Made by a program: the position numbers and the translations under genes
Shown here: positions 47,331 to 64,000 of the stretch, in pieces
Layout of the letters: every line of letters begins with the position of its first letter
Position numbering within the stretch: position 1 is the stretch's first letter
Notes under the pieces: generated by a model
Seen by the model: only the letters and a program-made list of their open reading frames with translations
What the model was told of the DNA's origin: nothing
Database searches by the model: none
Source: Cliona cf. orientalis
Lineage: Eukaryota > Porifera > Demospongiae > Clionaida > Clionaidae
Assembly (NCBI GenBank): GCA_963930775.1
Contig: OZ005705.1
Coordinates: 5,270,001-5,334,000 of the forward strand
DNA length: 64,000 nucleotides
Direction: 5' to 3'

Positions 47331-47394
47331 TGGCATTGTACATACATAGTATTATGCACAGTGAGTAAGGCCTTGCCCAATTATGCTAGTATAA

Positions 47395-47795
47395 TTAACC
47401 CTCGGCGCATGCGCGAGGGGTACGGTAGTCGTTCTGTGTGTGTGTCTGTCTGTGTGTGTGTGTGTGTGTCTGTTACTGCGCTAGCTGCTACATACCTGTT
47501 TTATACGTTGAAAACAAGGTACCATTAGGCTTTTCGTGGTAGTTTCAAGATCTGAATTGTGTGGATTTCGTTGAAAACGCTTCGTTCAAAAGTTCTGGCG
47601 ACATTTGCTGACCACCATGGCCTTCTTCGCTTCTTGACGAGCTCTCGATCGATGAAAGAGATAGCGATGGCTTCATTTCAAGATTAGTAGTGTGTAGCTC
47701 TAGCGATAGTTCTTGGAACTTAACTGACTCATCACAGATCACAGTAGGCTATCAACTACGCTTCTTGGCTTTACTGTGTACTAAATCTGCTGACC
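47395..47795. repeat. GCGCATGCGC-capped repeat with TG run
   Basis: CCCTCGGCGCATGCGCGAGG, GGTACGGTAGTC, then a TG microsatellite to about 47475, as at 23758-23850. The minus-strand frame at 47545-47742 is open but has no domain and is not called a gene. Confidence 0.55.
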
Positions 47796-50503
47796 TTTTT
47801 TTTTTTTTTTTTTCTCTATGAAATTTTAATGCATTTGCATAGTGGTTGGACAGATAGCTGAAAAGCTAGTATTGAAGTCCTCCCACAGGACAAACATACA
47901 CAAAGTTAATATGGGGTGACAGAAAGGGCTGAGCTTAACAATGGGAACGTAAACAGGATTTGAAAACATTGGGGGAAGGACTGTTAACAACAAATGAGGA
48001 CAAGGAGTTCCAGATAGGGATGACATCAATAAAGAAGGAGTGGCGGTGGGAGAGGGTAGAGACGTAGGGTTGGAAGAGAATTTTGTTGTGGGGGTGTCGG
48101 GGGGAAGGGGAAGGGTGATTAATAAAAACTGTTGGTGGAAGGCGAGAGAGCTTATTGGTAATGTTGTACACTATCTTTAGTTTGATGTTTCTTCTGCGAG
48201 TTTGGAGAGGTTGCCAGTTTAGTTTTGACTGCAGCTCAGTCTTGCTCATGGACCAGTTCCTTGTGACAGTTCTCCCGGCAAACTTTTGAACATTGTCAAG
48301 GTTGGCTATGTCCTTCTTGAGGTGGGGGTCCCATACGGCGGCACAGTATTCCAGTTTTGGCAGTATGGTAGAGTTGATGACTTTCAGACGAACCTCAGGT
48401 GGTGCCTGATGGAATTGTCGGTGGATAAGTCCTATCTGCCGTTTGGCTGCTTTGCATGTTGAGTTGATATGGTCTGACCATGTCAGGCGAGAGGATAGAG
48501 TGACTCCAAGGTACTTTACAGCCTGGGAGGGTGGGATTTGATGACCTTCCACCTTGAGGTGGATGGGTACAGGTTGCCTGCTTCTGGTGATGGTGAGAAG
48601 CTGAGTTTTTGAGTGATTCGGTCTAAGACCATGAGACTTGATCCATTGCAGTATGGAGTCAACATCATTTTGCAGAGAGTCACAGTCCTTCTCCGAGTTT
48701 ACAGGCTTGTACAGGAGTATATCGTCAGCATACAGGACTAGTCTAGCTCCAGAAGAGAGTGTAAGTTTGGAAATAGAATTCATGAATATGATGTAAAGGA
48801 GTGGACCGAGGATAGAGCCTTGAGGTACTCCTGAGGTCACTGGTTGATAGCTAGATGAGAAGCCATCCAGAGCGACTCGTTGATATCTGCCAGAGAGGTA
48901 ACTGGCGAACCATTGGTGGAGTTGACCGGTTATACCGATATTTGCAAGTGACTGCAGCAGGTGGTTGTGGGGCACGGAATCGAAGGCCTTCTTGATGTCG
49001 AAAAATACTGCAGCTACTTGCCGATTGGTGGACAGAGATTGGTGCCAGTCTCTAGTAATGGTCAGGAGAGCGTCCTGTGTGGAGGACCTCGGTCTGAATC
49101 CAAATTGGCAGTCTGAAAGGAGGTTGTTTCGGAGTAGGAAGTCCATTATCCTGTTGTGGATGCATCTTTCAAGAATCTTGGAGATTAGTGATAAGAGAGA
49201 GATTGGACGGTAGTTGGAAGCTTCAGAGGGGTCTCCAGATTTGAAGATTGGCGTGATGTTTGACCTTTTCCAATCGTCTGGTACTGTACTCTTCTTGAGC
49301 GAGAGGTTAAATAAGGCTGTTAAGGCTGGAGCGATTGAAGTTGCTGTTCCGCGTAGCATGATGCTAGAGATCCCGTCAGGCCCGGAGGCTGTGTTGATCT
49401 TGTGGGTTGACAGCAATTTTAGGACCTCATCATGGCTGCAGGTGACAGTTGATAGCATTGGGCTGGGGGGTGAGGGAAAGTTGATGTGAGGCAAGGCATC
49501 ATTCTTGGTGAAGCAGGAAGTGAAAAAGTTGTTTAGTAAGTTTGCTTTCTTGGTGGGGGTGCTGGCTTTAGTGCCACTGTGGTTGAGACTGGCTGGCGTC
49601 CGGGTGTGTTTGGGATTGAGCTTATGGAGTTGTGACCAAAAGTCGCGTGGTGTGCGAAGATTCGTAGCAAGCTGGTTGAAATAGATCTTTTTGGCTGAGC
49701 GTAGGGCACTGGTCACACGATTCCGGAGTTTAGTATACTTAGCCCAGGCTTTAGCGGTTCCAACCCTTTTTGCGAGCCTGAAGAGGCGGCATTTTTTCCT
49801 CACTAGGTGTATGAGGTCATCTGTTAGGTAAGGAACCTTGGATTTTGGCTTGATGCATTTCGTGGGGATGGTGTCTGCTATGACAGTCATGAACACATCC
49901 GACCATTCTGCCCAGAAGTTGTTCACGTCGTCTGCTGAGTACATTGATGTAGGTAAGCACTGGAGCGTAGCATTGGCGGTGTCAAAGTCAGCTTGTTTAT
50001 AGAGCCAGACTTTCCTACGACTTCTCTTAGGATGGGGCACACTATTGTTTGCTAGAGAGATCTGAAGGATGTTGTGATCTGATCCCAAGAGAGGAGGTAA
50101 GTCTGTGCAGTGGGAGTGAGTAATGTTATTTGAGATGTATATGTGGTCAATAATGGTGGAGGAGGTGGAGGTGGTGCGGGTAGCGGTGGTGACTACTTGT
50201 TTTAAACCCAGTTTATCCTCGATGGAGTTGAGGATGGGTAGGAGGGGGTGGCTCGATGTAGGGGAGCGGTCTATATTGAAGTCACCGAGGAGAATAAGAG
50301 ACTTGAGCCTGGAAGGTGATAGCTGTTCCAAAGCGGATTCCACATCGGATAGTAGAGAAGCATCAGCTGAAGGTGGGCGATACAGAAGACCACAAACCAC
50401 CTTGGAGCTTCGTAGAGGGAGTTCGACGATGAGGAGTTCTGCGCTATTGTGGGATAGGAGGACGTCAACATGTAGATGGTCTCTAATGTGTACTATTACC
50501 TAA
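47796..50503 (-). mobile_element. 5'-truncated LINE with poly(A) tail
   Basis: On the minus strand: a partial endonuclease, a full reverse transcriptase, a short 3' UTR and an 18-base A tail (T run at 47796-47813 on the plus strand). Truncated at about 50503 within the endonuclease. The intact frame and the unbroken tail suggest a young copy. It belongs to the broad CR1/Jockey group and differs from the 17530-19462 LINE in tail type. Confidence 0.88.
47935..50489 (-). CDS. LINE endonuclease (partial) and reverse transcriptase
   Basis: Open from the truncation at about 50489 to a stop at 47935. It starts in the endonuclease (HIRDHLHVDVLLSHNSAELL), with the catalytic-core blocks LGDFNID and SDHNIL. 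The RT follows: TASGPDGISSIML, NYRPISLLSLISKILERC, VFFDIKKAFDSVPHNHLL, SGVPQGSILGPLLY and the active-site box LYADDILLY. The thumb/C-terminal LEYCAAVWDPHLKKDIANL and NWQPLQTRR end it. More than 820 residues are free of stops and frameshifts. The N-terminal endonuclease residues and any ORF1 are missing, so it cannot transpose alone. Confidence 0.88.
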
Positions 50504-50681
50504 TTGCATGCAATCGTATAACTGCACTGCATTCTTGTGGTTACTCTCTACAACAGTTAACTAGAGCTGTACACTGTACACTAACAGTGTTGCTTGAACA
50601 TGCAGACTAGCCTGGGTTCAGGCTATACAGACTAGCTATTGCTCTTGCGCCGAGGGTTTTGCACTATAGTGCTTCATTTGA

Positions 50682-52050
50682 ATAGGTAATAGGTAGGTTG
50701 TTTGTTCAATTAGGGGAAAATAGGGGCTTGAAATAGGTATTTGGTCGACAAAATTGTACGAGCGATAGCGAGTACGATTTTGTCAACCAAATACCTACCT
50801 ACCTATCACATGTTAATGTTACCTATCACATGTTAATAGTTAATAAAATTAATACACAGCAAGAGCTTTTTCATAGAGAACAAGTGAATGGCATAACAGT
50901 ACTATAATAATGATTATTATGCAAGATATACATGTACATAAGATACGTTTGAATAAGTCACTCCTGGCCCGTTACAGTTTTCATGGTCAGCTTTCATCGT
51001 CAGAATCCAAAATCCTTGCCCGTTTCTTACAGGGTAGATCAGAATGGTAACAAGATTGTTGTGACGATGATCCCTGCATCTGCATCAAACTAGATGACGT
51101 GCTGCTTGCACTGAAGTAGACGGTGCAATTATTAAAAACACAGGGAGGAATTTTTTGGCTCAGCGGCTGGAGCGGCTGACGCATGGAAGCCTGAGGGACT
51201 GACTGTACTGTATTACAAGGGACACCCATTGCTGGCTTTACACTTAGTATGTTGCTGATCTTCTTGTGGTCTTCCATGTCTGTAGCCGCATAGTCTCGAA
51301 GGGTCTCTTCACTTTTGTGTCCAGTAATCGATGCTATCTTATCATTGGAAATACCAGCTTTTTGCAGTTTACGAACGGTGGTCTTTCGGATACTGTGATT
51401 GGTGAATCGACGCCCATCTGTGTCAATACCACCATTTCGAGCAATGGTTTTCATGTACGTCTTAATAGTCGCCTCACCGACCTTTTGAACAGAATACCAA
51501 AGGCTTTCTCGTGGCTTTCTGAGTGGTGTTAGATACAACGGCCCTGTTACACGAAGTGAAGATGGTTGTTTCGAGACAAGCTTCTCGAGGAATCGGACAG
51601 GGCAACGATCAGTTTTCATTTGGAAATATTCGCTGGGGAACTCGTCTTTCAGGCTTGACTAGTCCTCCGTGTCTAGTCTTTGTGAGCCCTTCTGTCCACT
51701 CCACATATCACACCTGATTAGTCTGTGGCACTCGGACCCACTTCAAATCTTCCATCATGATTTCTGTATGCTCCTGGTTGCCTCGCGTTCCAAATTGCTG
51801 ACTCAGCAAATACCATATTGTGTGGTTGAGAGTCGAGGGGTTATCACCACCTAGGGCTCCACTCTCCCACAAGGCCTCTTCATCTTCTTCCGTTAAAGGA
51901 TCCACCTTGTTTTTACGCTTTCCCATGCCTCGCTCACGTAGCTCTATGGCTTTTCCGTTCAGAATTTTTCTGCGTACAATTTTTGAACCAAATACCTATT
52001 TCAGAATGCTATTTTACCCAAATTCAACATACAACCTCACTATTACCTAT
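50682..52050. mobile_element. Inverted-repeat element enclosing a tyrosine recombinase
   Basis: A 79-bp left arm (50682-50760, ATAGGTAATAGGTAGGTTG...ATTGTACG) matches the reverse complement of 51973-52050 at roughly four bases in five. Between them lies the recombinase remnant. Next to the left arm a second internal hairpin (GTACGAGCGATAGCGAGTAC, with CAAAATTGTAC...) repeats part of the arm. No clear target duplication. The inverted ends are seen directly; that they are transposon ends is inference. Confidence 0.55.
50987..51926 (-). pseudogene. Crypton-like tyrosine recombinase (DUF3504-type), broken
   Basis: Two open segments: 51708-51926 (TEEDEEALWESGALGG, FGTRGNQEHTEIMM) and 50987-51619. 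Between them is a stretch with in-frame stops and a frame change. The second has the tyrosine-recombinase catalytic region: TNHSIRKTTVRKLQKAG (HxxR), ITGHKSEETLRDYA (GH...Y), preceded by LYLTPLRKPRESLWYS and YMKTIARNGG. This pairing matches the DUF3504 domain of Crypton-derived proteins such as ZMYM2, QRICH1 and KIAA1958. The C-terminus is a low-complexity tail ending KKRARILDSDDES. R, H, H and Y of the catalytic set are visible. The breaks make this copy inactive. Confidence 0.75.
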
Positions 52051-52059
52051 ACTAATAGG

Positions 52060-53139
52060 TAACAAAGAGCATTGAGAATAATGCCAAGACTAATTAATAG
52101 GCACTATTTCCCCAAAAATTCGAATAATTAGAACAGCTATGACCTTTGCACCGGAAAAAAATTTGCTAAGTAGCTAAAAAAAAACAAAATTCCAATAGCT
52201 ATGACCTTGTGCTTGCGTATTTTTTTTTTTTTTTTTTTGTCTATAATATTCCTTGCTTCATAAAAGCAAAGGATGCACAATAGCCAGAAGTATATATATT
52301 AAATAATGCTAAGCTAAGGCTAATCAGGTGTGCACCTTGGTACATAAACACAGTGACAAAAAGGAATAATATGAAAAACAGGTATAGCTAAATATAATAG
52401 TTTAAAAGTTAAGTTGAGCTGCTTTTAAGAGCCAGCTTAAATCAAAATGACTGGAGACTTGGGGTAAGTACTAGGTCCTCCTTTAGCGTATTAATTTTAC
52501 ACCACAATAATTAATTTTTCGTGCAGCACATGAAGAAGGCCTGGGGACAAGGCTACGTTATAAACTACACACTACTGAGGTTATCACACATAATATACAC
52601 ACGAGGTGGTTATGTATTTGCATAATCCACCTCGTGCATCTATTACTGACTAAGCATTGTGTACAACTGCCAATTGGACTACACCTTGGTGGTCTATGCT
52701 AGATAAACACTAGCTAGGTGGTGCCTTTGATGCACCCACTCACTATAGTATCATAATATTATAGGGATGCACCTTAGTGGAATATTAATTTTATGCACAT
52801 AATAATATAATAATTATTATAGTCTTGTTTGCTATCCCAGTTCACAACAGCTGCAGTATGATTAAGTTTAACTGTCCACCAGTGACAACTGATTGATGTT
52901 CATCATGTATTCTCACCTGGTATAGCTACATGCCATATCAATATGTGTTTGATTCAATTCTTGACTCGTTATTGGTCTTAAGTGAATTGTTATCTAGGCC
53001 TCTACGTATACAGATTTGATTTTGACTCTTGGAGTGCAACAGAATTAATCTCAGAGGACCTATAGGTCAAAATTTCAGGGGAGGACTCCCAGACCCCCTT
53101 CATTATGTTGCATGCCCAAAAAAAGTTGCGTTCAGTCAC
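52060..53139. other. No gene seen
   Basis: A-rich and T-rich stretch with a T18 run at about 52221-52238 and a CCTGGGGACAAGGCTA half-palindrome at about 52541. No exon recognised. Confidence 0.45.
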
Positions 53140-53193
53140 TAGTCTCGTCCCCAGACCCTCCAGTGCGCACTGAAGGGTCTGGGGACGAGACTA
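53140..53193. mobile_element. 54-bp palindromic element
   Basis: TAGTCTCGTCCCCAGACCCT and inverse ...GTCTGGGGACGAGACTA around CCAGTGCGCACTG. Same family as 1138 and 4485. No target duplication visible. Confidence 0.75.
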
Positions 53194-53589
53194 ATCATAT
53201 TATTCATTATAGTGTATTTGTATACCAATAGATTATATTATATTCCCCTCCCCGATAATGAATAATGAATAATGAACTGCCCACCCGCATGCTCCAGGCT
53301 TTCTGATGGAAGGAGAAACAGTGAATCATATTGGAGTGGCCTTAAAACCTGAGTGCTACTTTCTCCGATAATTGCAAGTCCCGCTGGCCGAACTTCATGC
53401 ATTCTCTTGGCTGACGAAATCCCATGGATATGCTGCAGTGCTTGCTATGTGGTCAAGTTTGACTAGTCACTACTATAAGTAGGTATATTGTGAACAAAAA
53501 ATAGTCATATAATATTATATCACTTTTGTCTACACCTCTAATGACACACACCATGTATAATGAATGAGTCCCGGCTGGTCTGGGATCAA

Positions 53590-61829
<8,240 letters not shown>

Positions 61830-62050
61830 CTTCACACCGAATGTCTAAATAGCGAGAGCAGCTTCAAAGTTTAATAACTGCTTCTTCGAGTCTTTGTGGT
61901 GAGCACCGCCCAAGATATTTGCAGGGTGACGCCCCCGCGGTATGGAATGGAAGTTGCGGAACAGAAACACAAACTTAGTCTCGTTCCCACGCTAGCTGTA
62001 ACAATCAAAGGTCACGCCCAAACTCGTGGCTGTCAGGCCACGGCGTAGCA
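61830..62050. promoter_or_regulatory. Shared upstream region of PI3K and MFSD8-like genes
   Basis: Only 221 bp separate the two divergent start codons. The interval is moderately GC-rich with a TAGTCTCGTTCCCACGCTAG stretch near 61977. No TATA box. A bidirectional promoter is the simplest reading, though transcription starts are unknown. Confidence 0.6.
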
Positions 62051-63331
<1,281 letters not shown>

Positions 63332-63584
63332 GTCCGAATACGGTTGTGTGTACATTATGTACATGTATGTGCTCCATAGTCACCCATCAATAATTTCACG
63401 TATAAGTAGCTGTTATAATATGACACCAAAATCTATTTCTTGTGTTTTACATTTGATATGTGGTCCTCCCCTTGGACTTATCTTGAGCTTTGGTTGCCCC
63501 TTTCGCATGTATTATGCTGTCAAGCTTTGATCCTAATTCTGTGAAGTGAGTACAATGATACAATGTCACGTGTATACAAGTTAT

Positions 63585-63654
63585 AGTTATATGACAGGCA
63601 TCTGTCTTGTATTGGCCTGAGGGCCAATACAAGACAGGTGGCTGCCATATAACT
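63585..63654. mobile_element. 70-bp palindrome
   Basis: AGTTATATGACAGGCATCTG...TTGTATTGGCC, short loop, then GGCCAATACAAGACAGGTGG...CATATAACT. Left flank CAAGTTAT. Confidence 0.75.
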
Positions 63655-63859
63655 GACTTGACATAGGAATTTAATTAGTACCTATTTCTTTTTACATGTT
63701 GCCCACAGTGTCACTGTGTACACTAACATGAACCTGTTTGAGACTATAATATTGATGTTCCTCTGTATTGGAGAATATTCTGTCACTAGTTACCTAGGTA
63801 ACATCTAACAAATAATAGTTATCTGTCAGTGTGTGAGCAATATGAGCCCTGCAAGTTAT

Positions 63860-63928
63860 AGTTACAAGACCTTAATTGGGGTGCATGAGATGCATGGTCG
63901 AATGCACCGTAATTAAGGTCTTGTAACT
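63860..63928. mobile_element. 69-bp palindrome
   Basis: AGTTACAAGACCTTAATTGG, GTGCAT, loop, ATGCACC, AATTAAGGTCTTGTAACT. Left flank CAAGTTAT, the same as for 63585-63654. Confidence 0.75.
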
Positions 63929-64000
63929 GTCTTATTGGCCCATGACCCCCTCTCATCATTGGTCTACCCTATGATCACCCACACCCCTGTGGTGGCCGGT

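Larger units (their letters stand above)
63332..64000 (+). other. Intron of the MFSD8-like gene, no exon seen
   Basis: Carries two ~70-bp palindromes, listed separately. No reading frame continues the MFS protein. Confidence 0.5.

Noticed and set aside
49214-50503. Plus-strand frames over the second LINE
   Set aside because: Antisense to the intact reverse-transcriptase frame.

Overview
The window looks like animal nuclear DNA, most consistent with an early-branching metazoan such as a demosponge. This is an inference from content: a Tec-type cytoplasmic tyrosine kinase, a class I PI3-kinase catalytic subunit with an adaptor-binding domain, a CLN7/MFSD8-like transporter and a NACHT fragment, all with small GT-AG introns, packed among very many short inverted-repeat transposons. 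No bacterial operon, CRISPR array, rRNA or tRNA gene was recognised.

Layout. 1-0.84 kb: minus-strand SAM-domain protein. 0.84-20 kb: almost only mobile DNA. It holds tiny palindromic elements, TA-flanked MITEs, an interspersed repeat with a palindromic tip, a large inverted-repeat element split by a nearly intact Gypsy-type LTR retrotransposon (6471-11010, identical 129-bp LTRs, one stop codon), a decayed Gypsy fragment and a 5'-truncated LINE. 20.2-23 kb: a NACHT gene broken by a 7-bp tandem duplication, abutting a 5'-truncated LTR element whose integrase end lies upstream of reverse transcriptase (Gmr1-like order). 23.1-45.8 kb: a plus-strand Tec-family kinase with SH3, SH2 and kinase domains (465 codons assembled in frame over 13 exons), possibly with two further 5' exons at 23.1-23.6 kb. 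A second, older Gypsy element (26795-32202) and many MITEs sit in its introns. 46.6-47.1 kb: intronless gene for a small, probably secreted GIY-YIG-like protein. 47.8-52.1 kb: a LINE and a Crypton-like tyrosine recombinase remnant inside an inverted repeat. 53.6-61.8 kb: minus-strand class I PI3K p110 gene in 18 exons (about 1043 residues). 62.05 kb to the right edge: first four exons of an MFSD8-like transporter, head-to-head with the PI3K gene across about 220 bp.

How the genes relate. Tec kinases and class I PI3Ks act in the same receptor-proximal signalling pathways in other animals, so their proximity (under 8 kb apart) is notable, but nothing in the sequence shows co-regulation. The most unusual points are a Tec kinase with DFH instead of DFG, palindromic elements of 62-67 bp that carry 9-bp target duplications, a tyrosine-recombinase gene inside terminal inverted repeats, and the secreted GIY-YIG-like protein. 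Exon boundaries, identities and element ends were all read by eye, with no database search.
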